NCBI RefSeq assembly: GCF_932526225.1
Contig: NC_064045.1
Coordinates: 9,172,022 to 9,236,021 of the forward strand
Source: Nematostella vectensis
Lineage: Eukaryota; Cnidaria; Anthozoa; Actiniaria; Edwardsiidae
Length of the DNA stretch: 64,000 nt
Direction of reading: 5' to 3'
Below are positions 25,701 through 64,000 of this stretch, in pieces. The position numbers and the translations under genes are program-made. How positions within the stretch are numbered: position 1 is the stretch's first letter; every line of letters starts with the position of its first letter. Below the pieces are notes generated by a model. That model did not search any database and was not told the DNA's origin. It was given only the letters and a program-made list of their open reading frames with translations.

Positions 25701-28065
25701 AGAAAAAAAAATCACCAAACAAGGCTGCAGAGCCTTCTAGGTACGGGCCTGTACAATTCATAATGACATGGCAGTAAAAAATGACTTTTTTAATCTACTT
25801 AAAAAGAAACATTTTAAAGACACCTAGATCCCCCTAAATTACCCCTATCAGTCAACACAAAAAGGTATCAAACGCTGGCTCCGCCTTTAGGCAGTGCCTA
25901 AATCTATATATTAATATGGAGAATTTGGCTTTGCACATATTTTACATAGTCCCCACAGCAAATCGTGGTTAGGGTATGCTACTGTATTGTCCGGGCTTTC
26001 TGTGTTGTGGCTGGGCTACCTGTCTAAGGAGTATATTATACAATGTTCGTTTGTTGTAAAGCAGATGCTCGAGACATAAACAGTTGTGTTACAAATGCTA
26101 TAGCCACAAATGACTGCACTTACTCTAAGTGTGACGAGAAGCTGGACTGCATTGCTTTGCATTGGTGGCTTTTTAAATCCAAAGTATGTACAAGTTCGGA
26201 AGAAGAACAGATAGCCAAAGACGAATAAGAAGGCCACCCACTGACAGCGCCTAAAAAAAAACATCGATTTTGAAAGACTAATGAAAATAGTTCCACTCTA
26301 GCAAGTGAATCCTGCTTTTTCCATAGTTTTCAATAGGGATTTTTAGGAATAGTACCACCCTTCTTTAGCATACTTGCTCTAGTCATCCATGACTTTCGAG
26401 TCCTGAACTCAGTAACTGCTGGAAAAAAACTAAAAGTAAAGTAGAACGATCGACTGAGACAGCTTCCGTGTACAAAAGAATATAAAAGGACTAGGTATAT
26501 TTGAGAATGTGTTTGGAGTCCATTCTCTAAACCAAAAAAAAATTTCTTTGAGAAATCAATAGCTTGCAATTGTCTTAATTGAAAAAAAAATCAAGAACAA
26601 TTTGTGCAGACTCATTTGAATGGTGTCATTATATTGTACATACAAACAATTAATTTAAAATGTTCTACACTTTAAAATACATCCAGGCTGTGTTCACTTT
26701 ATTATAATTGTGTTATTGGCCACTTGCAAGCTCTAAATGTAGTTTCATTACTTCTCTCTACAGAGCTCTGCACTCAGTAAAGTCAAATAATGGATGACAG
26801 CTTGTCTTCATCACTTCCATCTTATAGTATTTGTGTTTAAAATGGGTAGCAAAGATTTTGGGTGGAGTGGGGTTGTGAACCTATTTCACAAATTATCTCT
26901 AAGGTATCTTAGCTTGTAGTACCTTTAGTGTATTTTATATAAGTGTATGTGTAAGGGTGGGGGTTTTCTAGACTTTCCTGACCTCCAACTGGTTATAAGC
27001 CTAGATGGACACCAGGCACGTACCCAGGATTTGCTGATAGGATGGCAGCCTTAAATATCAAATGGTAAAAGGATAGTATTTGCGAAGATCCTTGAATAAG
27101 AAATGAAAGTGGGGGTGTGCGGACCCTGTGTACACGCCTTGACACAGTAGAAAGAGTCCTCATAACATAGAAAAACCATTTGGCAAAAGGAGAATGGCTT
27201 GCATGTTTTTTTATTTTGCAAGCAGTAACTTGCAAGTTTTGTGTTGTGTCAAGTACGGCAAGTACAGCATGCGCCGTGAAGAGGCTGTTATGGACGTAAA
27301 TCCATTTTTTATGAATTTAATTGTCTACCTGCAGTCTGATGCTATTTTGTTTCTAAGGAGGCTCGACAGTAATTCTATTATTTTAATTAATCAATAAATA
27401 ATTTAAATAGACATTGTATATGTCTGAAACATCTTAAATATTCAGTATATTTTCTCCGTTTCAACACTACACATTATACGAGCTTAAGTACTTTTTAACA
27501 TTGTGATACACGGAGACTGTGATCAAATATAAGAAAAGGTCAACCCACTAATTACTATGCTTAAATCACGCTGTTAATGTTAACTGTCCATGGTCGCTTA
27601 CTAAGTTACGGTAAAAAGAAACACAGGAAAGGGTTAAAGGGTAAAGAACGTGGAACAAAAAAGAACGTGAACGAAAAAGAACGGGAACAAAAAAGAACGT
27701 GAACGCGTAACAAAAACGTATATTGAATGTGAGTTCCTATGCGTGACCGTAGTTATACCAACAGGACAGCAATAACACGAATTATACCCATGGAGTTCCA
27801 AGGAAAATGCGAACAAAATACGCCAATAAAGATCTTACGGACGATCTTACCTCGGACCCAAAGAAGCAACGATTAGATAAGCTCCTATAACAGCGGTCAA
27901 GGAATGCCAAATTCCCCAAGGTCCTAGAAGAGCCAAGGATAAGCCTACTCCAGCGAGCGTGCTCAAAAACTGCTTTCTTGCAGGAGAACCAGAGATTTTG
28001 ACGAAATAACCATAAGGAATAGAAAGTATGAGTATCAACAAGTATAGTATATCTTCTCCGGACAT
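22741..28065 (-). CDS. MBOAT7: Lysophosphatidylinositol acyltransferase (MBOAT7/LPIAT1), 5 exons
   Basis: A multi-pass ER membrane O-acyltransferase that transfers polyunsaturated acyl-CoA to lysophosphatidylinositol. Minus-strand exons: 28065-27851, 26250-26124, 25411-24873, 24108-23962, 23095-22741, total 1383 nt, 460 residues plus TAA. The start MSGEDILYLLILILS opens the first membrane segment. Exon 3 carries SYSYCYCGLLTGPYYRYKTY and FRWRFYIGWLLAESS, typical of MBOAT7 rather than LPCAT3. The conserved Asn lies in WNMSVQWWIAQY (exon 4) and the catalytic His in SAFWHGVAPGYYL (exon 5). The C-terminus is basic and lysine-rich (PRKRGDKEEIKK), possibly an ER retention signal. Frame and length are intact. 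The choice of MBOAT7 over sister MBOATs rests on motif memory. Confidence 0.9.
24205..24420. mobile_element. MITE with TTAAAGCYGCATTGTCACC ends in an MBOAT7 intron
   Basis: TTAAAGCTGCATTGTCACCA at the left and GGTGACAATGCGGCTTTAA at the right are inverted repeats about 200 bp apart. They extend into AGTTTACTTC / GAAGTAAACT. It lies between exons 4 (24108) and 3 (24873) of MBOAT7. Confidence 0.7.
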
Positions 28066-29682
28066 TTTAGAGGTCGGGATATTTTATATTTTTGCGGAGT
28101 TTTCAGTCTTTTCGAACGAGATTCGGATCGAAAGCCTTGAACCGCGAAATGAACTGTGGTCTGGAAATGTTAGCCAATCAAAGCACGTTGTTTCGGAGCC
28201 TTATGACCTTGGGGATGAAGCCCTGGTAGAACACATCGGGGGGGGGGGGGGGGCAAAGAATCCTCAGGTTTTTTTTAGCAATCGGGTCGGTACGCAGCTC
28301 TTACAAGCTGCAATTTGATTGGGCAAATGAACAATATCGCGCACCTCGACGCAAAGAACGAGAAGAATAGAGACAAAAGAACTCCTTTGTGGGCAATTTA
28401 GAGCTCGTTGTCGTAGAATAGAGGAAAAGCGCGTGTTGCGGAATGAATTATAGCGAATCGGTAGTTCTGGGTTTAGCCGAACTGACAGGAGCAGAAAATT
28501 AACAAAATTCAAATTGTAAGTTTGTGTTAGCTTATATTTTGTTGTTGCTATAAAACAAAATAAGCTTTGGTACTTTTTGGAAGATGATTTGTTCTTGAGA
28601 TATAATTGAGCAAAGTTGCCATAAATCATGAAAAAAGTAGCAATTTCGGCCAAATTGGGAAATTTCTAACAAATCAAGAGTCTTACAATTTGCGGTATCT
28701 CAAGAACGGATTATCTACCAAAAAATACTAAAGCTTATTTTGGTTTATATTAAACAAGGAAAATCTATGCAAAAAAAAAAATGGGAATATAAACACTACC
28801 TTACAAATAGTGAACCAGGTGACGTCACGTGAAAACCAGCAATAATACTACATTCCACTAAAAAATGGAAAAAAAAACCTGAAAAAAAAATATTGACAGC
28901 TACCAATTGTAAAAGAAAAAAAAAAAAATCAATACATTTACCAAAAAAAAAATATTCACCTGGGGTAATTCTGCCCCCCCCCCCCCCCATAATTTTCTAA
29001 TGGTTCGTCCCTAAGGCAATTTTAGCTGTTGGTTAACTATATTTATTTATTTTGTAAAAAAAAAACATGAAAAGAAGTAACTTCGTATTCCCGAAGTAAC
29101 TTCGTAATCCCGAAATTATATACCCTGGAAAAAGAAACTAAAGACTCACGAAATGTGCTAAGAAAATTCGCGCGAAAATGAAAAAAAAGAATAGGGTAGA
29201 TAAGACAATTATCATATCGTGAAAATCGTTTCACCTCTTTATTATAAATCTAAATAGACAATTAATGATTCAATTAATAAATATCAAATAAGTTAAATAA
29301 TACTAGATCATCTTGTCGATCCGTCTTTCAAATGTGAAAAATCATAAATAGAAATTAAATATTACTTTACATCATGAATGGTAATGACTGTTGTGATGAC
29401 GGTACGGTAATACAGCACAAAGTACAAAATATGTTTCAAAGCGTAAGATAATGCGAAATCTCCAGGCTGAAACCAGTAACAGCCCTCCAAATACTTGGAT
29501 TGGGGGCATTGCCAGGGGCGGATCTAGGGGTGAGCCGAGCGGGGCCCGGCCTCCCCTATTTTCAGACATTTGCGGCTTAAAAGTAACAAGACATATAAGG
29601 AAATCCACGGAAGAACAATGTTTCCGGCTTCCCCTTTCTTGAAACTTGGGGGGGGGGGGGGGGTTAAGGAATAATTATTTTG
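28066..29682. other. Intergenic, MBOAT7 start to PP1-like 3' end
   Basis: Contains poly-G/C runs at 28240-28253, 28975-28988 and 29648-29663 and A-rich stretches near 28770-28960. A CGGATCTAGGGG-type repeat lies at about 29510-29560. GTGACGTCACGTGA near 28809 is CRE/E-box-like. No coding region is supported. Confidence 0.45.
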
Positions 29683-53600
<23,918 letters not shown>

Positions 53601-54442
53601 GTTAAGGTCGAGCGGGTCGAAAACATCGCTTTTTACGTATCATTTATACTGCAGACTGCCGATCGTATTTCGAGCATCCGCCTCCTGAAAAAAAAACGTG
53701 ACGTCACGTATATTAAATTCTGGAATGGAATATACGAGGGATTGGCGGAGTTACATAGGAAGATCAATTGCTCAAAAAGTAATTTTTTTATATATAGGAA
53801 ATTGAATCAGGTAAGCAGTAAACCCTCAGACGCCAGAAGCTAAAAAAATATTGGCAAACTATGTAAAGATGCTAGGATGGGGAAGGCTGGGAGAGCAACT
53901 TCCATGATTTCAAACTAAAAAGATTATCATATTACATACATCAATGAAAATGATCAATGAAACATGAACTTTAATATGCATTTTAGTGAACTCAATTCTT
54001 TTTTTTTTTCATGTTTCCCTACAATGTTCTACCATCTTTATTAACTATAATAACTAAACATCATTCAGAATAGATTGCCATTCCTATACAAACTTATCTG
54101 TACATACATTTTTCATACAAAAACTAACAAATAACTGTGACCAGTAACAGCAAAATATCCCAATTGATATAAGAGCATTCCATTTTCAGGCTTGGCATTC
54201 AAATTATATCAGCTTAAACATCCTTCTACTGAACAGAAAACTTTCTATAAAATCAACTCTATGTACAGCTTTCAAAAGCTTATTTTTGACAGCAGGTTGT
54301 CATAGTTGAACATATGTACAGTTGTTGACTAAAGGTTGCTGCATATATATTAGCCACCACTACAGCATCTAAGTCTGAAGCTATGTGTATATATGTACAT
54401 AATGTATATAGGTCAGGTTAATTTCTTTTTGTTTATATATTT

Positions 54443-54509
<67 letters not shown>

Positions 54510-55332
54510 ACTTAATTAGCTTAGCAAAGTTTCTTCGCAGATGAAGAGCCACCTAGTGAATACAATGTAAATAAACCATTATTATTATTATCATTATCAC
54601 CATTACTTTTATTATTCATATTATTATTATATTATTATTAAGTTATGCAGTGGCTAATATATGCAGCTAAGCGCTTCAGTGGTTTTTACCCATGCTTACA
54701 TGCGTGCTTGTCGTGTAGTTGCAAAGCCGGTTGACGACAACTGTTTGTCAAACGATTTTATACTATTATCATTTTGTATGATTAAACAAGCAGGCTATAT
54801 AAGTAAAGCAAGCACACACTTGATGCTTTTTGAATAGCAACAAATGTCTTATTAATGTTAGGGAATGGCCAGGTGTGAACACACAAAACTTAAAGATATG
54901 CTTACTGGTCTCAACACAAGCAAGGATTTGGGCAATAAATCATGTTGACACCTGCCCCTATTCAATACATCTTTTGGCTAGTCCTGTAGCTCAAAGAGGG
55001 AGATATATATATATATTTTTTATTTCATGTGAGCTGCCAGAATAATCATGAATAAAGGATTATAGGTGATATAATGAATTTATTTCGGCAAGTATCTCAG
55101 CATAATATAAATAGTCAAGATATGAAAATGTTCAACCATTATGGCTTCTCTTCTTTCCAAATAGAATAATTGTAATTTAAAAAAATTCTATTTATCAAGC
55201 AGTTATTAATATGCTCTGGAAATAAATGTGATACTCAGATAAACCTCATTTTAGTTCAATACTTGTGGCATCTGTACAGTATTCCATGACAATACAAGTC
55301 TCATTTAGAGTTAGGATAATAGAATCAGGAGA
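53601..55332. other. Intergenic, PP1-like 5' side to ALKBH5 3' side
   Basis: The PP1-like promoter probably lies in the first few hundred bases (ACGTGACGTCACGT near 53695 is CRE-like). The rest holds AT-rich DNA, a (TA)n tract and an ATT-rich tract, and probably the ALKBH5 3' UTR. No gene is supported. Confidence 0.5.
54446..54505. repeat. (TA)n microsatellite
   Basis: About 60 bp of uninterrupted TA dinucleotides. An ATT-rich tract follows at about 54580-54643. Confidence 0.95.
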
Positions 55333-57670
<2,338 letters not shown>

Positions 57671-59492
57671 ATGAATTGTATATTTGCGAACATCGCAGAA
57701 GAGAGAAAAAGAGGTCAGTTTATAACTATGATCAGTTTCGTATGACCCACGTTCGTGTTTTGCTTTAATTTTGTCGTGATATTGTGTTGGCCTAGATTAA
57801 CGGCTGCCTGTAGTGTTGTTGTACTAGTCATTCGAAACCCCAAGCACTCCCATTGTCCTCTTATATAACACAGGTAACATCAACTGAAATTATCAACCCC
57901 CACGCCTATGGTCTCGGGAAAGAGTAGGCAATTTTAACGAGAATCTATCCCGAGGGGGTGATAGAATTAAGAGTTTTTGCAGGTTTTGACTCTTAGACTT
58001 GTACCCCTGTGGGAGTGGGACACAATTGTCCCCTGTGGGAGTGGGACAAACTTGTCCCCTGTGGGAGTGGGACAAACTTGTCCCCTGTGGGAGTAGGACA
58101 GACTTGCTCCCCTGCCGGAGTGGAACAAACAGAAAAAACAAACCACATTGTCTAAGATATCTTGTAGTTTTACCATTTTCACCCAGAAGAGTAGGGCTAT
58201 TTGAGTGTTATTTTATCCTTAGGGGGTGGGAGCATTTTTCATCATGGCAGTGAGGGTCAGGATATCAGATGACAAATTCATTAGGAATGATATGTAGCAT
58301 TGCTTGGCTTATAATTTGTTATCCTATATAACATATGTAAGATAATTTCTAATCACCCCATTGTTGTACAAAATCTTGGAAAGGCAACTTGGGCTACAAG
58401 ATGTTTTGGGAATTGTCATGAGATTTCTTTTTGTTAGTGAGTAGGTTGGGGGCTGAGATCTTCACCTGGGGTATTTTATGCTGAAATTCATTGTAGACAA
58501 TTTTAAGATCAACGTTTTATTTAAAAAAATCTGTTATGTAAACATAAAAACTGTTGTTTACAATTTTTTTATTCTCTGCTGTAAAGTTTGTCATGCATCA
58601 CCCAATTAGCATGTAAGAATGACACAAACTTAATAAGCAGGAGGATTTTGCTGAGCTCTAATGTACACTTAAGCATGTCATTGCTTTGCTCTGGTTGGCT
58701 AGGTAAGTTTGTGTATTACATATGTAGTAAATCTCTCACATCTCAGGGCCGTAGCTAGCATGAGGTAAGTGAGGTACTCACCTTGGTGAAATTTTGATGT
58801 TCAGTGTTTCACAGTTGAAAAGTATCAGATAAAACACCCTTTTTTATTGGATTTATCATTCAATGGCTAGCTTTGCCTCAGTAAAATTTTGATTCCGGCA
58901 ACAGGCCTGCATCCTATTGGGTTCTCTCATATCCCTTTTTACTTCTCAAAACTTTCAAATTATTCTTATTTCTCAAAATTAAGCCAATTTGACTGCCTTT
59001 CTGTTACAACACTGGTTTTCATCCAGAGGAAAGCCAGAGAAGTGCACAAAACGAGAATCTGATGGGCCCAGGATGGTTTTACTGATGGAACAGAAAATCC
59101 CAAAAGCAAAAAACAAATGGATGTTTTGAAAATGTGGCATCCTGATACATCGAAATCGGCTAGAAGTTTAGCTCAGTGTTAAAGATGGGGAAGGAATCCC
59201 TATTTGGACTTACTGACCTGCACCTATTATGCGATTGTTAATGATAATAATAGTAATGATGATAATGTTTCTGCTGCTAAATAAAAGTCATGATTAACTA
59301 TAATTTCAATGTATTCTGATGTGTGCAGTATTTTGCAGCTACAGCGAGCAAGTGCCATCCTCGGGAACCCAGGAAGTAAAGGTCACAGGCGCAAGAACGA
59401 TGCAGAACAAGGCCGGCAGAGGGGCTGGAAAGAAGAGAAAAATGTCTTCTCCTGGGACAAAAACCCAACCCATAGTTGGCCATGCTCCCTAG
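57671..59492 (+). CDS. Possible two-exon small basic protein, 68 residues, unknown
   Basis: Exon 1 57671-57713 (MNCIFANIAEERKR) with donor GTCAGT, and exon 2 59329-59492 after GTGTGCAG. The join keeps the frame (207 nt in total) and ends at TAG. The second exon is basic with a nuclear-signal-like cluster (AGRGAGKKRKMSSPGTKTQP). It is placed back-to-back with ALKBH5, supporting real transcription. The splice choice is mine and not verified; a later donor (AGGTATAC at the stop) could extend it into further exons. No family recognised. Confidence 0.35.
57999..58125. repeat. 26-bp tandem repeat with an internal hairpin
   Basis: About four to five units of GTGGGAGTGGGACAAACTTG plus TCCCCT. Each unit contains GGGACAA-AC-TTGTCCC, a 7-bp-arm palindrome. 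Outer units are diverged. It lies in the presumed intron of the small gene. Confidence 0.85.
58770..58915. repeat. Dispersed repeat shared with 8945-9080
   Basis: Both contain GTAAAATTTTGATTC, AATGGCTAGCTTTGCCTCAG (or CAGTGGCTAGC...) and CAACAGGCCTGC. Ends resemble GGGCCGTAGCTAGC at left and CAGGCCTGC at right. Probably a small non-autonomous element. Confidence 0.6.
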
Positions 59493-61354
59493 GTATACAC
59501 ATGAGTGTGTAATGTGCAGGGAACCTTTCTTCCATCAGTCATCTTCGAAATTGCCACTAATAGGAGGTCTGTCAAACTTGATTACAATTTAAGAAAGGTA
59601 GTAATTATTAAATGCTTATTTCTCCAATCTTTTTCTCTGTTTGCCATCCTCGGGCTACCCGCCAACTAGAAGTGCGCACATTCCCCTCCCCCCCCCCCCC
59701 TTGGCATCCAAAAGTGGGTCATTTCTTATTAAGGAATCTTCAAATACTATGCTTTTCCCATATGATACGACTGTGCACCACACCCCCCCCCCCCCTTAGC
59801 CAATCCTGGGTACTGCCTCACAATCCTTCTTGTTGTCTCTTTTTATACACGTTTTTTGATAAAAGCTGTACACAAAATATTAACTCCCCGATATTGGCAC
59901 TAAGAAATATTGACTATTACAGACAACCCGCTATCTGGGCCGGGTTCCTAGAAAATAGGTTAACGCTAACACAGGGATAAAAGCCCTTTTTATCCAATTA
60001 AATATCAAGATAGCCGTATTATCCCTGGATTAGTGCTCGCCTGCTTTCTAGGAATCGGCCCTTGATATCGCCAATGCGTATATCCCGATAATCACTTAAA
60101 ACAAAATCCCCATAAAAAAAAACTTACTAACATACTTACTATCCAATTTGTGCTTTCAGGCGAATAGAGAATTTAAGTTCTGCATCATCATACAACCCTG
60201 TATACTGGTTATTCAATATTTTCTTTTTTTGACAGCCAAACCAGTAAAACCGTGATCATGGAAAATATGTATGGAATGTTTGTTCTGACCAATCACATGC
60301 AATATTTTAAAACAGCCAACTAGAATCATGTCTCAACAAGTTGGTGTCAGAACGCAATAAACGTTACACTTACATGTTGGATGTGCACGGTTTTAAAAGT
60401 CTAGCTCCAAAGGATGTTTGTAACAAGCGTATTTTTTCGTTGCTGTTATCTCTTTCAGACAGTCCCCATGCGCACGCAATGAGTATCTTATGAAATATTT
60501 AAAGAAAATATAGCTATTAGGACTGCTACATGATTATAAGCATATTGCTTTCTCGTGTATTTTTTACGTATAAAAGCGATATATTTTTAACGAAACATCA
60601 TTAATTTCAGAAAGACGTTAATATGTGTAATAAAAATTAGTGGCGAGGTGTGTTTTGTTAATGTCACCCAGTTTCGGAACATCGTCGCTTTGGTGTCAAT
60701 ACTTTTCATCGGGTTAAATACGACCACCTGTGTCTTTATTCAAAACATCATCGCCATTTCACTTTGCATGTGTGAATTGGTTAACTTAACGTGGTTACTT
60801 ATCTTTCTTGACTAACCTGGAACCTAGATTGTATTCCTTGCCTTCAAAATAAAATGTTTTCATCAAGACAGCTAAATTTTTCTTTATAAAACTTTCAGCA
60901 ACTTACGCAATTATGATATCTCTAGAAATAATTTGATGATTCTTTAAATATTATTCCGCGATATATGTTCGTTTTTTTTTCTAAAACACACAAGTATTAA
61001 GCTCAACCAAGGTATAGTTAAGGCAAAGTTCCGGTTTTGATCATTTTGTTAGGAGAAATAATAAATTATGCTTTCTAGGCTGTAAAGGCACTTTATTGGT
61101 TGTGACAGATGTTTTTTTACTCTAGGTAGACATAAAATATTAATAGTATGGATACTATGTTGGAAACGAACGAGTCTGACTTTTAAAGGGGGAGAACTTG
61201 AAAACATAAATACCGAGACTTCTTTTCTGACCGCAAATCGTGCTTAAGTAGAGTTTTAAAGGAAAATTTATAACACAGGGACCTTTCAAGGCACAAGGGA
61301 ATGTAAACAAGCATATTTGAGAGTTTTAAGTCTGTTTGAAAGTACTTAATAATT
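59493..61354. other. Intergenic before the secreted-protein gene
   Basis: Holds repeat family B (59700-59812) with C-rich runs, a MITE at 59940-60062 and AT-rich DNA. No coding region is supported. Confidence 0.5.
59940..60062. mobile_element. Short MITE with GGGCCGRTTCCTAGAAA ends
   Basis: GGGCCGGGTTCCTAGAAA at left and TTTCTAGGAATCGGCCC at right are inverted. Inner parts (GGTTAACGCTAACACAGGGA / TCCCTGGATTAGTGCTCGCC) also pair partly. Total about 123 bp, nearly one long hairpin. Confidence 0.75.
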
Positions 61355-61524
61355 ATGCGTTGGAAATTGGCGACTTGGTTTGTTTTTGGAGCTACTTTTG
61401 CCTTGGTGTCTAGCGAGGTAAGATTCATTCATGAGTTTAAAAGACCAAATGTTTGAATGTTAGTGAAGTTTATTTTCTGTTGCTTCCTTTTAGGTCTGCG
61501 ACAAATCGACATTCATACCGAAGG
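61355..61524 (+). CDS. 5' exons of a secreted or membrane protein (signal peptide), partial
   Basis: Exon 1 61355-61417 encodes MRWKLATWFVFGATFALVSS plus E, a classic signal peptide with cleavage near Ser-Ser-Glu. Donor GTAAGA. Exon 2 61494-61524 (VCDKSTFIPKG) after CCTTTTAG, donor GTAAGC, phase 1. The mature protein thus begins with a cysteine soon after cleavage. No further exon is seen to 64000, so the next intron is at least 2.4 kb or the exons are too short to recognise. The family is not identifiable from 31 residues. Confidence 0.65.
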
Positions 61525-64000
61525 GTAAGCATTTTTTTATGTTTTCTTAAGAAAACTTATTGAGGAAGCCATGGAAGCCATAGCGATTGATTTAATTTTC
61601 TTAGATAAGAGATGCGGTTTTTTTTAGATTGAAATAACTTTTAAACTGATGACAGAGTTTGCATATTGGTGAAAAGTCTATTTCAACATCGGATATGTTT
61701 TCATTGAGATTACACGATATAAGACATTCCAAAAGAAAAAGAAAAAACCGCGCACCCTTATTTTTCTTAGAACAAATTGTTTTCACGTATAAAAAGAAAA
61801 ACTTTCGATAACAGGTCTGTTAACAGTAATAATTATATTTTCGTTTTCGTCGCTCAAATGTTGCGCTGAAATTGTGATTTTAATAGAAATGTGTAATTAA
61901 TGGCAGCTGAAATAGCGGTTCGCATTCCCCTAATTATTGCATTGGTTAAACTAACTCTTACTGCTTTAAAACGACTCTATGTGCGCAAAAAGACTACGAT
62001 TTACTAAAACAAAATGGCTTAAAAAAGCAGCATTCCGACCAGAAAATTTTTGCTTCGAAATTGTCCATTCAGGGGGTTAGGCGTTGAATTTCTTCTGTAA
62101 ATAGTTTGTTAATTTGTTATGTGGAAATTAAATTGAGAATTTTTTGCCGATTGGGTTTTAACCGAATATGTTCTTCTCTTAAAAAAAACGAATGAAAAAA
62201 TGACATTGCTACACAACACGTCAAAACAACAGACTGTGAAATTTACTTGTTCTAAGAAATCCTTAAGCCATATTTTCATGTGTTAGTTATAATTTTGCAT
62301 GAGAAGACATGAAATAGAATTGTCAGGCAGGCAGGTATTTCCACTTCAATCTAGATTTTGTCTATCGATAAAATACAAAATGAGATTTTTTTTAAAGCCT
62401 TATTAAGTATAACTGGTTTCATATCACGAAGATTGAATTAGCTGCTTGAAGCCTTTAACGGCTGAAAAAAAAAATAGAGAGAAAACTATTTATTGATGAA
62501 TACTATCTATAACAGGTAGTACCTTACTTTAACTAATTTCAATTCATGTGTTTTTTGTTATTTTCTTCAATTCGTAAGGTATGAATAATTTTGAGCAAAA
62601 CACTTGCAAAAAAGTAGAGGATGCATACGTTGTTTGATAGTCCGCCATTCTATTCGGGATAATGCGAAAGAAAATTAATATTGCACGTCTGTACATGGCT
62701 AGTTTTCCCAAAATAAGGTCTTGTTAACTTGAATTTTTGCGTAGAGGTTCCTTATGTTATGTAAACCACAATATCAAAAAGTGTTTTTTCTAATGGATTT
62801 GTCTTCGAGATCTGAGGCTTGAATTGCAATTTTCAAATGTTCAAAGTATAAATTCTTCTCGTTTTAGGGAGAAGTCGGGCTCTGATCAGAAATTAAGCCA
62901 ACTTTGCTCGCTAGTATCTAAATTTCATATCTTCTAAATTTCTTTAAAATTTGGAATTTTGCTGTTGGTCAGAGGAATTCCTTGTATGCAGAATATTGAG
63001 CTATAATATATATTAAGAACTGGAAAATTTCATGCCATTTTTTTGCTCTGTCTACACATCAATCCCATTTTTTTTCTATTTTTAATTTGGATCAAGTTTT
63101 TCCCCCGAAACTAATTTGGTCAATTTCAAGTTTCTTCGAGGATTCGATCATTTGTTTTGGTTAGCTGCTGCTGGTCAGGCCTATTATCATTTTGCTTCCA
63201 GTTATATAAAGTTTGTTCTAGATAGTTCATGTAAGTGCTGAAAAGTATGGAAATGAAGGTCCTAGACCCTGTCTCAGCTAGAACGAACATCATTCGCATC
63301 CTCACTCGACATTGTTTCCCCTTTTTTCGTTATTGTAAATTTATATCTTATCCAACAAGGCCCTTTATTCAAAATCCGCACTTTTTGTTCTTCGCTTGTG
63401 CTCTCAAGTTAATGTGTGGGTGTTGGCAATTGCCTAGCAGAACATTCCTCATTCAAACCCTATTGATAATTAGCGACTTTTTTGTCAGTTTCATCGCGTG
63501 AAACAAACCCGGATGACGTCACATTTCTCAATAATTGAGAAGTGCTTTGTGCAGAATAATATCTTGACAACAGCGAAATATTTGCTTAAACCGACCCGGA
63601 ATAACAGCCCTCTTTCTTCTTCACTCTTTTTTTCGGTAGCTGATAGCCTACTCTAGGTGATAACTTGGTGTTTTAAATTGAATGTGATGCGTCAGTTCGC
63701 AGCAGTCGCTAAAATCATCGTAATCAACGCCCGCGTTATGAAAAGGATATTATCCCCAGGAATAAATTGCTTTTTCCTCATATGGATAAACCCAACCTCT
63801 TTAAGTAGACTCTTATGTCACTGAGGTTGTTAAGAAAACTAAGTTTTTTTTTTTTTTTGAATTAAACTTGATGCTGGTCCTCTTTTCTTCCTAATCGACT
63901 GTCACCTGAAATTTCCGAAGCATTTCACCGCTTGTCGCCATAGGGTGGGGGGGGGGGGGGGCTCTTGGCGCAAAGTTATTTAATAAAGTTCAAAATTATT
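61525..64000. other. Probable long intron of the secreted-protein gene
   Basis: AT-rich, no convincing exon. A poly-G run lies at 63946-63960. GATGACGTCAC near 63511 is CRE-like. Confidence 0.4.

Noticed and set aside
28264-28653. 129-codon minus-strand ORF between MBOAT7 and the phosphatase gene
   Set aside because: AT-rich, lysine/leucine/phenylalanine-heavy translation without domain or splice support.

Overview
The window looks like nuclear DNA of an animal, most likely an anthozoan cnidarian. Nematostella vectensis is my guess, not something the sequence proves. The evidence is AT-rich DNA with GT-AG introns, animal genes (ceramide synthase, BFAR, MBOAT7, a PP1-type phosphatase, ALKBH5), dense MITE-like inverted repeats and many poly-G tracts. 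I rebuilt exons by hand from splice sites and frame. BFAR, MBOAT7, PP1-like and ALKBH5 each close into one continuous reading frame.

Host genes in order: (1) 3-8042 (+) 3' part of a ceramide synthase with homeobox-like and TLC domains; (2) 11228-12226 (+) an intronless NERD-domain protein; (3) 13871-19928 (-) BFAR; (4) 22741-28065 (-) MBOAT7/LPIAT1; (5) 29683-53600 (-) a PP1-like phosphatase split by a huge intron; (6) 55333-57344 (-) ALKBH5, the m6A RNA demethylase; (7) 57671-59492 (+) a possible two-exon small protein, divergent from ALKBH5; (8) 61355 onward (+) the first two exons of a secreted protein that leaves the window.

Intron 5 of the PP1-like gene holds a GC-rich Polinton/Maverick (adintovirus-like) element, 33568-50675. 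It has G-rich terminal inverted repeats made of nested tandem repeats and a probable 6-bp target duplication, GCATGC. It encodes a double-jelly-roll-type major capsid protein, a packaging ATPase, a probable minor capsid protein, several small membrane or unknown proteins, a DD35E integrase, and a convergent B-family DNA polymerase that runs into an SF1-type helicase and a C-terminal HNH domain. Capsid, ATPase, one conserved unknown gene and the polymerase carry frameshifts or stops. Integrase and several small ORFs are open. A young Ty3/gypsy retrotransposon (45782-50106, apparently identical 129-bp LTRs, TAGGT duplication, one open 1322-codon gag-pol) sits inside the Polinton.

Other mobile DNA includes a 1.13-kb element with a 142-codon ORF in the same intron (32265-33397), a 2.19-kb element that splits a minisatellite in a BFAR intron (16835-19019), a Harbinger-like MITE (30490-31141) and several dispersed MITE families. 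The last exon and 3' UTR of the ceramide synthase gene are partly repeated three times.
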